This document shows positions 1 to 9,095 of a DNA stretch of 48,820 nucleotides, in pieces. The position numbers were made by a program, and so were the translations under genes. The stretch is from Haliea sp. (GTDB lineage Bacteria; Pseudomonadota; Gammaproteobacteria; Pseudomonadales; Halieaceae). The DNA lies in the NCBI GenBank assembly GCA_030730585.1, contig JANQUV010000008.1, forward strand, positions 1 through 48,820. Direction: 5' to 3'. How positions within the stretch are numbered: the first letter of the stretch is position 1; every line of letters starts with the position of its first letter. The notes under the pieces are model-generated. The model saw only the letters and a program-made list of their open reading frames with translations, did not search any database and was not told the origin of the DNA.

Positions 1-741
1 CAAGGCACCCTGAGCCACCGCCGGTTTATGCCACGGGTGCACGCGTTCAGTTACCGGGTTTTTATGCCCTGGATTTGCCTCGACGAACTACCACAGCTGT
101 TCGCCAAGCGCTGGCTCTGGTCCAGCACACGCTGGGCCCCGGCGCAGTTTTTACGCAGTGATTTTTTGGGTGACCCCACGCTACCGCTCATCGACGAAGT
201 TCGCCGGCGTATCCGCGAGGAGACCGGCAATGAACACAGTGGGCCCATCTACCTGCTGGCCAACCTGCGCTACTTTGGCTATGTGATCAACCCCATTGCC
301 TGCTACTACTGCTTCAATGAAGACGAAACCCGGCTTGAATACCTGGTGGCAGAAGTCACCAACACGCCGTGGGACGAACGCCACAGCTACGTGCTAAGCG
401 GGCCTGAAGCAGGCAACGCATGGTTGCAGCATACCTTCGACAAAGCACTGCATGTATCGCCGTTCAACCCCATGGGCATGGACTATGTGTGGCGCAGCAA
501 TACCCCGGCAGAGCAGCTGTCAATTTACCTTGCAACGGATACGGAGGAGGGGCGAATCTTCGAAGCCAGCCTCGCCTTGCACGCTTTACCCATGACCGCC
601 CGCAATTTGAACAGTATTCTTTGGCGCTACCCGCTAATGACTTTGAAAGTTGTATCAGGCATTTACTGGCAGGCAATACGCCTGTTTTTTAAAGGGGTGC
701 CGGTGCACAACCACCCCGAATCGAAAGCTTCTGGAGCTTGA
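1..741 (+). CDS. DUF1365 family protein, 5' end cut by window edge
   Basis: The reading frame is open from the first base. The residues before the first internal Met (QGTLSHRRFMPRVHAFSYRVF, bases 1-63) match the usual DUF1365 N-terminus, with a conserved H-R-R-F and an H-x-F-x-Y-R segment, so the ATG at 28 is internal and the true start lies left of the window. Other family-like parts are the NPIACYYCF and NTPWDERHSYVL segments and HVSPFNPMGMDY near the middle. The family has no firmly established reaction. It usually sits with CFA-synthase-like methyltransferases and an amine-oxidase-like flavoprotein, suggesting a role in modifying membrane fatty acids. Here the stop is one base before the next gene, a CFA synthase homologue, so the two are surely co-transcribed. 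Confidence 0.9.
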   Translation, partial: QGTLSHRRFMPRVHAFSYRVFMPWICLDELPQLFAKRWLWSSTRWAPAQFLRSDFLGDPTLPLIDEVRRRIREETGNEHSGPIYLLANLRYFGYVINPIACYYCFNEDETRLEYLVAEVTNTPWDERHSYVLSGPEAGNAWLQHTFDKALHVSPFNPMGMDYVWRSNTPAEQLSIYLATDTEEGRIFEASLALHALPMTARNLNSILWRYPLMTLKVVSGIYWQAIRLFFKGVPVHNHPESKASGA

Positions 742-742
742 T

Positions 743-2011
743 ATGAGCGATATGAGTGTCAGCCAAGTTCGGCTGCAAACCAAAGCCGGCAAACGCTGGT
801 CCAACCACCAGCTGGCACGCAAACTCATTCTGCGAGTGCTCGACAATTTCGCCGTTGGCAGCCTTACCCTCCATGATCGAGGTGAAACCTTCCGCATCGG
901 CAACTCTGAACGTGAGGGCGAGCCGCACGCCGAGGTCACCGTGCACAATCCGGCTCTATACAGCAAACTGCTGGCTGGTGGCACCATAGGCTCGGGCGAG
1001 GCCTATATCGAGGGTGATTGGTCAACGCCCGACCTCACGGCCGTCACGCGTCTGTTCAGCGCCAATATGGTGACCATGGAGGCTATGGAAGGCCGCCAGT
1101 CCTGGTTTGTTCGGCTCGGCCTGAAAATTGCTCACGGCATGAACCGCAACACGCACACCGGTTCGCGCCGCAATATTGCGGCACATTATGATCTGGGCAA
1201 CGATTTTTTCCGCCTGTTCCTAGACCCCACCATGATGTACTCGTCTGCCATCTTCCCCAGTGAGGAGGCTTCATTAAACGAGGCGTCAATCACCAAGCTC
1301 GATGAAATCTGTCAACAGCTGGAGCTGAAGCCGGATGACCACCTGTTGGAGATCGGCACAGGGTGGGGAGGCATGGCCATTCATGCAGCGCAACACTACG
1401 GATGCCGCGTTACCACCACGACCATCTCACAAGAACAGTACGCACATACCTGTCAGCAGGTGGCCGAGTTGGGCCTGGGAAGCCAAGTGACCGTGCTCTG
1501 CGAGGATTATCGCAATCTCACTGGGCAATTCGACAAGCTCGTCTCCATAGAGATGATTGAAGCGGTGGGGCACCAGTTCTATGGCACCTACTTTTCCCGC
1601 TGCAGCGAGCTGCTGAAACCGACCGGGAAAATGGTCATTCAAGCCATCACCATCAGCGATCAGCGCTACCAGGAAGCACGCGACACCGTCGACTTCATCA
1701 AGCGCTTTATCTTTCCAGGCGGATGCCTGCCCTCGCTATCGGTCATCGCTAATCACTTGGCACGTGATACCGACATGCAGATGGTACACCTGCGGGATAT
1801 CACGCTGGACTACGCCCGCACCCTGGCGGCGTGGCGAGAGCGCTTTATGGCGCAGCTGGAGGCCGTGCGCCGTCAAGGCTTCGACGACCAGTTTATCCGC
1901 ATGTGGGAATTCTACTTGTGTTACTGCGAAGGCGGTTTTCGTGAGCGAATCATTGGTACGGTGCAACTGGCGTTTGCCAAGCCGGGTTATCGCTCACCTA
2001 CAGCAGAATAG
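743..2011 (+). CDS. cfa: Cyclopropane-fatty-acyl-phospholipid synthase family methyltransferase
   Basis: This is an S-adenosylmethionine-dependent methyltransferase of the CFA synthase family, acting on unsaturated acyl chains of membrane phospholipids. The start at 743 is chosen because GGAG (733-736) lies six bases upstream and the gene follows the DUF1365 stop by one base; an upstream start at 650 would overlap that gene. The 422-residue product has the family segment NIAAHYDLGNDFFRLFLD, the SAM-binding motif LLEIGTGWGGMAIHAA and the EMIEAVGHQFYGTYF segment near the active site. The exact product (cyclopropane, methyl-branched or furan-type precursor) cannot be told from sequence. Its 3' end overlaps the convergent helicase gene by 25 bases. 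Confidence 0.88.
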   Translation: MSDMSVSQVRLQTKAGKRWSNHQLARKLILRVLDNFAVGSLTLHDRGETFRIGNSEREGEPHAEVTVHNPALYSKLLAGGTIGSGEAYIEGDWSTPDLTAVTRLFSANMVTMEAMEGRQSWFVRLGLKIAHGMNRNTHTGSRRNIAAHYDLGNDFFRLFLDPTMMYSSAIFPSEEASLNEASITKLDEICQQLELKPDDHLLEIGTGWGGMAIHAAQHYGCRVTTTTISQEQYAHTCQQVAELGLGSQVTVLCEDYRNLTGQFDKLVSIEMIEAVGHQFYGTYFSRCSELLKPTGKMVIQAITISDQRYQEARDTVDFIKRFIFPGGCLPSLSVIANHLARDTDMQMVHLRDITLDYARTLAAWRERFMAQLEAVRRQGFDDQFIRMWEFYLCYCEGGFRERIIGTVQLAFAKPGYRSPTAE

Positions 2012-4386
2012 TCGCTGTAGTCCCACCAGGGTGGCAACAGCGCCCGCCAGCCTGGTTCTGCATAGCGTGTATCGATCAACAGTGCTTTGCCGCGGTCGGT
2101 GCCAGTACGTACCACACGGCCCAGTGCCTGGCTGACTTTTTGCACCGCGGGATATTGATAGGCGTAGTCAAACCCGTTGCCGTAGCGGCAGGCATACAAG
2201 CGGCGCAGTTGTTCATTGCTCGCGTTCAGCTGGGGCAAGCCGACACTGACAACCACCACACTGCACAACTCGTCTCCCGGAAGGTCAATACCCTCCCCGA
2301 ACGCACCACCCAGCACGCAAAAGGCCGCCACGTTGCGCGCCTGCTGCAGTAAATTCAATAAGTCACCGACCCTTTCCTCGCTCTTGCCGCCAGCGCTGCC
2401 CTCATCGACAAGGGCTGCAGGCGCGCGGCCCTGCACCCAACGATGGCGACCCTCGGGCCAACCTAGCTGCAACATCTGCTGCAGGCAGGCATCGAGGTAC
2501 TGGTAGGAAGGAAAATAGAGCAAACAGTTACCGGACTCGGTGTCCAGCCATGTGAGCAGTAATGTGGCCAATGCTGGCAAACTCGCGTGACGGTGCTGCA
2601 ATCGGGTGTCGATATGCGTGGCCAGCTGCACCCGCAACTGGCCGCTGCTGAAGGGGGAGGGCGCACACCAGGCCACCGCAGAGGCCTCCAGCCCGAGGCT
2701 ATCTAATGCCCATTGTTGCGGGCTCAATGTCGCCGAGAACACTACCAGTGCATGCATGGCCCGGTGACGCAGCGCCAACAACCGGGAAGGTTCCAGGCAA
2801 TGCACGCGCAAGTGTAAACCTTGCGGGCCAACACCTCGCACCAGCTCCAGGCGAAACTCGTCACCCCAGCAGTCCAGCAGGCGCTGCCACTGCAGTGCTG
2901 AAAAATACAGGTCACGCAGGGCGGGCCGCGACTGCAGCACAAAGGCGTCCAGCGCCTGTTCTGCATTCACCGCTTCAATGCAGTCACCGAGGCAATTACC
3001 CAACGCTTCGGGCACCTGATCCAACCAGTAGCCTGTATCGGTTGACCACTCCAGCTTCGACAGCTTCAGCAGCTGCCGGTTGAGGCGCTCAAGCAGCTGC
3101 CGAAGGCGCGGCGGCGCCTCTCGCCGCGCTGCCATCACTAAAGCCTTGGACAAATCTGCGCCGTACATGCCTCGCGCGCGGTCGGGCAGGCCATGCGCCT
3201 CGTCCAGCAACACCGTCCAGCGCCCCCCACTCGCCGTCAAATGCTCGGCAAGGTTGGCGGTCGGGCTGAACACATGATGTACGTCTGCCACAATCACATC
3301 GACCCAAGGCACCAAGTCGAGGCTCAGTTGATAGGGGCACACCGCATGCCGCTGAGCAATCTCCGCCAGCGCTTCACGGCCCAGCTCAGGCGCACCCAGC
3401 GCCTCACTCAGCGCCGCGGGCAAACGTTCGTAATAGCCTCGAGCATAGGGGCAATCATCACCATGGCAGGCTTTACCCGGCGCCAGGCAAGCCTGCTCTT
3501 TGGCCGTCAGACTGAGCGCGTTACCCGCATACCCTGCATCGCTGAAACGCACCATAGCCTGCTGCGCAGCGCGCCGTCCGCTAATTCGCGTGGTTGCAAA
3601 CACCACACGCTCGTGGCGCCCCGTACCCAGTGCTTTCAGCGCCGGATACAGTACCGCTGCCGTTTTTCCAATGCCTGTAGGTGCCTCGAGCAGCAACTGG
3701 CCCGCCTGGTGGATACACTTATACACACGCTCCGACAGTTCGCGCTGCCCTGCCCTGAACTGCGCGTGAGGAAAGGCCAAAGTCGCCAGGCTTGCGTCTC
3801 GACTGCGGGTGCGCCGCAGCACTTGCGCCAGCCAGGCGCTGTAACGCGCCAGCGTATCGCACAAAAATTCATCAAGCTCGGCGCGAGTGTAAACCTGCCG
3901 CAGCGGATATTCATGGTCCGTATCCAACTGCAGCCAAGTGAGCTGCACCGCCAGCTCTGGCAGGTCTTCACTGGCGGCAATCATTGCCGCGTACAGACGG
4001 CCCTGAGCCAGGTGCAGACGTGTCATTGCCGCGGGAATGCGGGCCGGATCAACCCGGCAGGTTTTAATTTCTTCAACCAGAGCCTGCTCTGGATCGTAGC
4101 CGTCGGCACGCCCGCTCACAATGAGGCTGAAGGCAGGGTGCTCTTCACCAGCACCTTCGCGGCGCTCTGCACGGGGCGCCTCATCGCAGATTCCCTCGTT
4201 TTGTGTTGCATATACAAACCGCACCGGGAATTCACTGCAATAGCTGGCGGGGCGGCGGCGATACACCCGCTGATGCCCCTCCATACCCTGCAGGCCGGTC
4301 GGGGAGGGCGTGAAACGATGGTCGATATCGCCGCTGCGATGGCAAAACAATGCCAGCTCGCGCACCGTTACCCGCTGCTCAAGCAT
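1987..4386 (-). CDS. Fe-S cluster XPD/DinG-type DNA helicase with N-terminal PD-(D/E)xK-like motif
   Basis: A superfamily 2 DNA helicase (DEAD_2/XPD type). Counting from the ATG at 4386: Walker A APTGIGKT at 235-242, four probable Fe-S cysteines at 300, 307, 312 and 350, the DEAH box at 395-398, and a C-terminal helicase half with GEGIDLPGD and QALGRVVRTGTDRG. Before the helicase, residues 92-132 read GRADGY, then VEEIKT, then HLAQGRLYA. This is a D95...E106-x-K108 pattern with a following Q...Y, as in RecB/Cas4-like nucleases. The start at 4386 overlaps the nuclease stop by 8 bases and has GGAG upstream, so translation is coupled; a start at 4434 is possible but less likely. Together the pair probably acts in repair of blocked or crosslinked DNA. 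Nuclease activity of the N-terminus is inferred. Confidence 0.85.
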   Translation of the reverse strand: MLEQRVTVRELALFCHRSGDIDHRFTPSPTGLQGMEGHQRVYRRRPASYCSEFPVRFVYATQNEGICDEAPRAERREGAGEEHPAFSLIVSGRADGYDPEQALVEEIKTCRVDPARIPAAMTRLHLAQGRLYAAMIAASEDLPELAVQLTWLQLDTDHEYPLRQVYTRAELDEFLCDTLARYSAWLAQVLRRTRSRDASLATLAFPHAQFRAGQRELSERVYKCIHQAGQLLLEAPTGIGKTAAVLYPALKALGTGRHERVVFATTRISGRRAAQQAMVRFSDAGYAGNALSLTAKEQACLAPGKACHGDDCPYARGYYERLPAALSEALGAPELGREALAEIAQRHAVCPYQLSLDLVPWVDVIVADVHHVFSPTANLAEHLTASGGRWTVLLDEAHGLPDRARGMYGADLSKALVMAARREAPPRLRQLLERLNRQLLKLSKLEWSTDTGYWLDQVPEALGNCLGDCIEAVNAEQALDAFVLQSRPALRDLYFSALQWQRLLDCWGDEFRLELVRGVGPQGLHLRVHCLEPSRLLALRHRAMHALVVFSATLSPQQWALDSLGLEASAVAWCAPSPFSSGQLRVQLATHIDTRLQHRHASLPALATLLLTWLDTESGNCLLYFPSYQYLDACLQQMLQLGWPEGRHRWVQGRAPAALVDEGSAGGKSEERVGDLLNLLQQARNVAAFCVLGGAFGEGIDLPGDELCSVVVVSVGLPQLNASNEQLRRLYACRYGNGFDYAYQYPAVQKVSQALGRVVRTGTDRGKALLIDTRYAEPGWRALLPPWWDYSDYSAVGER

Positions 4387-6058
4387 CGGTCCACTCCACT
4401 TTTGCCACTCGAGCAGGTATGCCATGATCGGCAAAAAATTGCAGCCAACGACGCTGGCTGTGCTGCAGTTGATCGCCGGGGCCTTTCACTTCAACCAAGC
4501 AGTATTCGCCCGGCTGCCGACCCAAGGCGATGAGGTCGGGGAAACCGCGGCGGTTCTCGCCTGGGTCGAAGAGCATGCGCTCCCAGATACTCACCAAGTG
4601 AGACGCAGGCAGACAGGCCAGCACCTCGTCCAAAAACGCCTCTGTGAGCAAAGGCCAGCTAACCCAGCGGCATTGATAGCCGGTAAACCGTGCACGCGCG
4701 GCGCGCAGCTCACCGGCCATATCGCCCTGTGTCAGCTGCTGTAAGCGCGCCGCCAACGCGGCAGTGCGCCGCTGCCGAAACACCGGCTGGTACATATCCG
4801 CAGGTACAGACTGAAATGGATTGTGGAAGGCACCCGGTACGGGAGCAAATATCTGTTCCCAGAAGGCCAGGCCAAAGAGGCTATTAAACAAGCTGTTTTC
4901 AACATAGTGCACGGCGGCCCAGTCGGCGGCCAGATGCTCGGCTACAGCCCTTTCCACACGATGCTGGGAGCTCGGCAGCTGCAAATCCAACACCGCGGCG
5001 GGTTGGCGCCGCCGCGCCACAGCCTTCGCGCCGAGTTTCCGGCGTAGCCTGGGTAAAATACGCTGGGCTGCATCACGCTCTTCTTCGCACCAGGGAGCGG
5101 CGAGCACTGCTTCACAGGCAGATTGCGCCTGCAGCCACTCTTCTGTCTGCTCCAGTACGCGAATATAGCGCTCGCGTGCCGGGTGCAGCTGGCTGCACTG
5201 ATACACCTGCGCTGCGAGCGCCAAGGCTCCCTGGCGCTCAAGGCTGCGCCCAACACGATTACACAGTGCCCAGTAGCCGCGCTTGCTGGTCGCAAAACGC
5301 GGCGGGGCGGCCAGCAGCTGGGTCGCCAGGGGAATTAACTTTTCATGCTCGGCTGCAGTTTCCAGCAACCAAAAGGTGTCCGCCTGCAAGCCCAGCTGCC
5401 CGTATTCATCAACGGCCTCACGGCAGGGAAAGCGGCGCTGTTGCCGGGTTAATGCGTAGGGGTAATAGCGCGCAATACCAAGGTCGCTGAGCACAAATTC
5501 GGTGAGGTTCTGCCGCCGGTTTCCAAAGAACAAGAGCTGGAACAGTTCCACTGTGTCCGTGCCCAACGGCGCAACAAGACTGTCACCGCTGAACGCACAA
5601 AGCCGCTCGCGCAGCAGCTCAGCGGGTTCCTGCAAGGATTCTACCGCAGCCATCCATTGCGCTTTGCTGCGCGGCGGTGTCGGCACGCAATCGCTAAAAG
5701 CGCGGCGCCATTCCGGTAGCGTAAACAGACGGCCGAGAACCTCCAGGTCAAAGGACTCTGGCGTAGCCTGTGCGGGGTGCAGCAACAGGCCCAGCGCTTC
5801 CAGCTCCGCGAGCAACGGCGACACTGCGCCAATCTCGGGGTAATCCAGCTTGGCCACCCGAAACCAGGGGCCGACACGGGAGATAAGCCGCACGTAGAGG
5901 CACTGGGCCGGCTCCGAGGCAGCGCGCCAGCTTTGCAGCCACGCCTGCTCTTCTGCCTGCAACAGATCGTCGTAGAGCACTTCAACCGTGTCACACAGGC
6001 GCTGGAAATTATCCCGGTAATAGCGGGGTTCCAGCACCGGGGCAGAAGGTTTCATCAC
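4379..6058 (-). CDS. fan1: FAN1-type VRR-NUC structure-specific nuclease
   Basis: The C-terminus (about residues 445-555) is a VRR-NUC domain: FDPGENRRGFPDLIAL, then EYCLVEVKGPGDQ, then QRRWLQFF. The metal-binding residues are D508, E523 and K525, the D-(15)-E-x-K spacing of bacterial FAN1. At 559 residues the length fits Pseudomonas FAN1, which cuts 5' flaps and helps resolve interstrand crosslinks. The upstream part contains the SAP-like and TPR-like helical regions expected for the family (RVLEQTEEWLQAQSACEAVL looks like a TPR helix pair). Its stop codon lies inside the start of the helicase gene, so the two form one operon. The start is preceded by a short spacer from the EamA gene, whose stop is six bases away on the downstream side of the upstream gene. 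Confidence 0.9.
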   Translation of the reverse strand: MMKPSAPVLEPRYYRDNFQRLCDTVEVLYDDLLQAEEQAWLQSWRAASEPAQCLYVRLISRVGPWFRVAKLDYPEIGAVSPLLAELEALGLLLHPAQATPESFDLEVLGRLFTLPEWRRAFSDCVPTPPRSKAQWMAAVESLQEPAELLRERLCAFSGDSLVAPLGTDTVELFQLLFFGNRRQNLTEFVLSDLGIARYYPYALTRQQRRFPCREAVDEYGQLGLQADTFWLLETAAEHEKLIPLATQLLAAPPRFATSKRGYWALCNRVGRSLERQGALALAAQVYQCSQLHPARERYIRVLEQTEEWLQAQSACEAVLAAPWCEEERDAAQRILPRLRRKLGAKAVARRRQPAAVLDLQLPSSQHRVERAVAEHLAADWAAVHYVENSLFNSLFGLAFWEQIFAPVPGAFHNPFQSVPADMYQPVFRQRRTAALAARLQQLTQGDMAGELRAARARFTGYQCRWVSWPLLTEAFLDEVLACLPASHLVSIWERMLFDPGENRRGFPDLIALGRQPGEYCLVEVKGPGDQLQHSQRRWLQFFADHGIPARVAKVEWTDA

Positions 6059-6064
6059 AAAACT

Positions 6065-6961
6065 TTAGGCGTCACGGGGCGCTGCAGAGGCACCAGCCTG
6101 CTGCAGCAGCACACCCGGGATAATCAGTGCCAGGCCGACCAGGGTTGCCGGATGAATCGCCTCCTCAAGCACTGTGGCAATGAGCACTAGAGAAAATAAT
6201 GGCGACAGAAAAATCAGGTTACCAATACGGGCCACAGACGTGGTGAGGCGCAAGGCGCTGGCCCACATAGCAAAAGTAATGCCCATTTCGAACAAGCCCA
6301 CGTAAAGGGCGGCCAGCAAACCGGACGTGCCGCCGATCGCCGGGGTTGAAAACACAGCACACACCAACCACGCCGCCGGCGTTGCCAGCAGGAAATTCAG
6401 GCACAGACTCACCACCGGGTCGCCCTTGTTACGCGTATTAAGAATCCAGTAAAACGCCCACACCAACGTGCTGCCCAAAGCCAGCACGACACCCGTCAAG
6501 CTGCTGAACTGCATGCTAAAGGGCTGGCCTTGCGTAGCAATAATCACCACTCCGCTATAACCGAGCACAACGGCCAATACGTCGCGCCGGCCCATGCGCT
6601 GGCCCAGCAAAGGCACCGCGAGTAAAGCAAGGGTAATCGCCCACGTATAGTTTATCGTTTGAGCCTGCTGAGCTGGAAGTAGCGCATAAGCGTGCAGCAG
6701 TACCAGGTAGTACAGTAACGGATTGATACCGGCCAACAAAAAAAAGTAGCCGGGGCGCTCGCGCAGGGAGCTCCAGAGCTGGCTCTGCTGCCCTTGCCAG
6801 CACACGATCACCAGCAGAGCGATCGCCGATGCGGACACCGACCAGGCCACCAGCTGAAAGACATCCAGATCGCGCAGAGCGAGCTTGAAAGCCGTTGCCG
6901 CAGTCGACCAGAGCAGCACTGCGCTTATACCCAGATAAAGCGCCTTGCGATCGCGTGTCAC
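6065..6961 (-). CDS. EamA/DMT-superfamily membrane transporter
   Basis: A 298-residue inner-membrane protein with about ten hydrophobic segments in two repeated halves, the layout of drug/metabolite transporters (EamA). The N-terminal repeat opens with AVLLWSTAATAFKLAL, and the second opens with LALGSTLVWAFYWIL. The C-terminal end LVGLALIIPGVLLQQ is the usual last helix. The substrate cannot be predicted; such proteins export amino acids or other small metabolites. The start is a GTG. The gene lies just upstream of the FAN1 nuclease gene on the same strand, so read-through is likely. It diverges from the nhaC-like gene, leaving 117 bases for two promoters, in which I see no clear sites. Confidence 0.88.
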   Translation of the reverse strand: MTRDRKALYLGISAVLLWSTAATAFKLALRDLDVFQLVAWSVSASAIALLVIVCWQGQQSQLWSSLRERPGYFFLLAGINPLLYYLVLLHAYALLPAQQAQTINYTWAITLALLAVPLLGQRMGRRDVLAVVLGYSGVVIIATQGQPFSMQFSSLTGVVLALGSTLVWAFYWILNTRNKGDPVVSLCLNFLLATPAAWLVCAVFSTPAIGGTSGLLAALYVGLFEMGITFAMWASALRLTTSVARIGNLIFLSPLFSLVLIATVLEEAIHPATLVGLALIIPGVLLQQAGASAAPRDA

Positions 6962-7078
6962 AACCGTCCTGTCATTACTGTGTCCCTCTGGCCCCTTACC
7001 GCTGCCTGTACCCGCCCGCTATTTTAAGGCATTCTGCAGCACTGACCGTGCCGATCCAGTGCCCCCATAACCACATGA

Positions 7079-8578
7079 GTGACGCCCTTGAGTGCTGAGC
7101 CCCCTCATTATCACCCACTAACCACAGGCCTGGCGCTGGCACCGGTCATATTTCTCACCCTTCTGCTGGCCGCTTCGGTGTACCTGTTTGGCGCCGACTC
7201 TTCCTACGGCGCCAATCAAATTGCCTTGCTGCTCGCCGCCTGCGTTGCGGCGCTGGTCGGCAAACGCATAGGCTTAACCTGGCTCAGCACACAGGAGGGG
7301 CTCATTCACGGCATTTCAGTCGGCCTGGGACCGACACTCATCCTGCTATCTGTCGGCATGCTGATTGGCACCTGGATTCTCTCCGGCACGGTGCCCGCCA
7401 TGATCTACTATGGTGTAGAGATACTCAATCCATCGGTGTTTTATGCCGCGAGCGCTGCCATCTGTGCCATCGTTGCCATCAGCATCGGTAGTTCCTGGAC
7501 GGTCGCAGGCACCCTGGGCATCGGGCTTATGGGCATTGCCGGAAGTTTCGGCCTGTCCCCGGCAATCACCGCGGGCGCCATCGTCTCTGGCGCTTACTTC
7601 GGCGACAAACTCTCTCCCATGTCCGACACCACCAACCTTGCCGCAGCCGCCACCGGGGTGGACTTGTTTGACCACATCCGCCATATGTTGTGGACGACGG
7701 TGCCCGGCTTTGGCCTTGCCCTAGTGGGATTTTTGCTTATAGGCGGCGGTGAGGCGGCAACGCCTGCGGAGATTGCGGCCCTGCAGCAGAGCCTGTCCAG
7801 CGAGTTTGCAATTGGCTGGCACCTTCTGCTGCCCCTGTTATTCATGCTGGGTCTTATTTATCAGCGCTTCCCTGCATTCCCCTCCATCGTAGTGAGCGCA
7901 TTGGTCGGTGCCGTATTTGCGGTGCTGTTCCAGCCTCAGGCGGTGCGCGAACTGGCCGGAAACACCGCCGAACTGGGGTCTGCCGCGCTGCTGGTAAAAG
8001 GCGTATGGATCAGCCTGTTTGACGGCTATGTCGCCAACAGCGGCAACGCCTTTCTCGATGACCTGCTGAGCAAAGGTGGCATGAGCAGCATGCTCAACAC
8101 CGTCTGGCTGATCATCTGCGCTCTGGCATTTGGTGGCGTACTGGAGCGCACCGGCATTCTCGATCATCTGCTGCGCAAAATACTGCAACGGGTGCACAGC
8201 GCAGCCGGGCTGGTTGGGGCAACGGTAAGCACCTGTATTGCCACCAACGTGTTGGCCGCCGACCAGTTTATCTCCGTCGCGCTGCCGGGGCGCATGTTCC
8301 GCGATGAGTACGCTCGCCGCGGGCTATCGCGCCTGAACCTGTCACGCACATTAGAGGATTCAGCCACGCTCACCTCTGCACTGATCCCCTGGAACACCTG
8401 TGGCGCCTACATGTCGGCCACACTCGGTGTCGCCACGTTAAGCTACGCACCCTTTGCCTTCTTCAACCTCATTTGCCCGGTACTGGCAGTGATTTACGCG
8501 CTGTTTAATATCGCTCAAAAGCCGCTTGAGACAGTGCTGGCCTCGACTGAGGCTACCGACGGAAAGCAAACCGCATGA
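7079..8578 (+). CDS. nhaC: NhaC-family Na+/H+ antiporter
   Basis: A 499-residue multi-pass membrane protein. The signature ITAGAIVSGAYFGDKLSPMSDTTNLA region in the first half is characteristic of NhaC-type antiporters, and the second half has the matching RTLEDSATLTSALIPWNTCGAYMSATLG. The family exchanges sodium (or carboxylate substrates such as malate and lactate in some members) for protons. The reading frame opens with GTG at 7079 (MTPLSAEPP); no strong ribosome site is visible, and a TTG at 7088 is an alternative. The last codons overlap the thioesterase start by four bases (ATGA), so the two genes are translationally coupled. Confidence 0.9.
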   Translation: MTPLSAEPPHYHPLTTGLALAPVIFLTLLLAASVYLFGADSSYGANQIALLLAACVAALVGKRIGLTWLSTQEGLIHGISVGLGPTLILLSVGMLIGTWILSGTVPAMIYYGVEILNPSVFYAASAAICAIVAISIGSSWTVAGTLGIGLMGIAGSFGLSPAITAGAIVSGAYFGDKLSPMSDTTNLAAAATGVDLFDHIRHMLWTTVPGFGLALVGFLLIGGGEAATPAEIAALQQSLSSEFAIGWHLLLPLLFMLGLIYQRFPAFPSIVVSALVGAVFAVLFQPQAVRELAGNTAELGSAALLVKGVWISLFDGYVANSGNAFLDDLLSKGGMSSMLNTVWLIICALAFGGVLERTGILDHLLRKILQRVHSAAGLVGATVSTCIATNVLAADQFISVALPGRMFRDEYARRGLSRLNLSRTLEDSATLTSALIPWNTCGAYMSATLGVATLSYAPFAFFNLICPVLAVIYALFNIAQKPLETVLASTEATDGKQTA

Positions 8579-9015
8579 GCACCACGGCAGCTTGGGACTA
8601 CCCGCAGCCTTTTACGCTGGCAACTCGCGTAAGCCCTGCAGATATCGATGGCCTGGAACACACCAACAACACCGTCTATGTAAAGTGGTGCGAGCAAGTT
8701 GCCTGGGCACACTCAGTGCACCTGGGGCTCGACCTGGATAACTACCGACGGCTAGACCGCGCGATGGCGATCACCCACAGTGAATACGACTACCTGCGGG
8801 CCTCGCGCCAGGGCGACGAGCTGATTGCGGGCACTTGGATTGTCAGCTGGGATGGCAGGTTCACTATGGAGCGTCGCTTCCAGATACAGCGGCCGGCCGA
8901 TGGTGTCACTGTGCTGCGCGGCATGATGCGCTTCGCCTGCATCGAAATCAGCACAGGCAAACCGCGACGTATGCCACCTGAATTTATTGCCGGCTACGGC
9001 CCTGCGCTGCCCTGA
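8575..9015 (+). CDS. 4-hydroxybenzoyl-CoA-type (hotdog) acyl-CoA thioesterase
   Basis: A 146-residue single hotdog-fold protein. The N-terminal segment SPADIDGLEHTNNTVYVKWCE is the 4HBT/YbgC-type active-site region. The usual catalytic aspartate before H-x-N is here in the D-G-L-E-H-T-N-N stretch. These enzymes hydrolyse acyl-CoA thioesters, usually in the cytoplasm. The ATG overlaps the antiporter stop by four bases. The substrate chain length cannot be deduced. A hairpin begins at its stop codon (9012-9032) and the next gene is convergent. Confidence 0.85.
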   Translation: MSTTAAWDYPQPFTLATRVSPADIDGLEHTNNTVYVKWCEQVAWAHSVHLGLDLDNYRRLDRAMAITHSEYDYLRASRQGDELIAGTWIVSWDGRFTMERRFQIQRPADGVTVLRGMMRFACIEISTGKPRRMPPEFIAGYGPALP

Positions 9016-9032
9016 GCCCAACCTGGGCTCAG
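9012..9032. terminator. Perfect 9-bp hairpin between convergent genes
   Basis: The arms CTGAGCCCA and TGGGCTCAG are perfectly complementary around a three-base loop and include the stop codon of the thioesterase gene. There is no T-run on either strand, so this is either a weak terminator or an mRNA 3'-end stabilising hairpin. Its position between the convergent thioesterase and epmA genes supports a termination role. Confidence 0.45.
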
Positions 9033-9095
9033 CCTGACCTCATCCGGCCAGCCCTGCCACCGCCAGGCACCCGGCACATCGCGCCCATCGGCGCC

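Noticed and set aside
3193-4533. Long plus-strand open frame of about 446 codons, antisense to the helicase and nuclease
   Set aside because: It has no family-like features and lies wholly opposite well-supported genes; it is a by-product of GC-rich codon structure.
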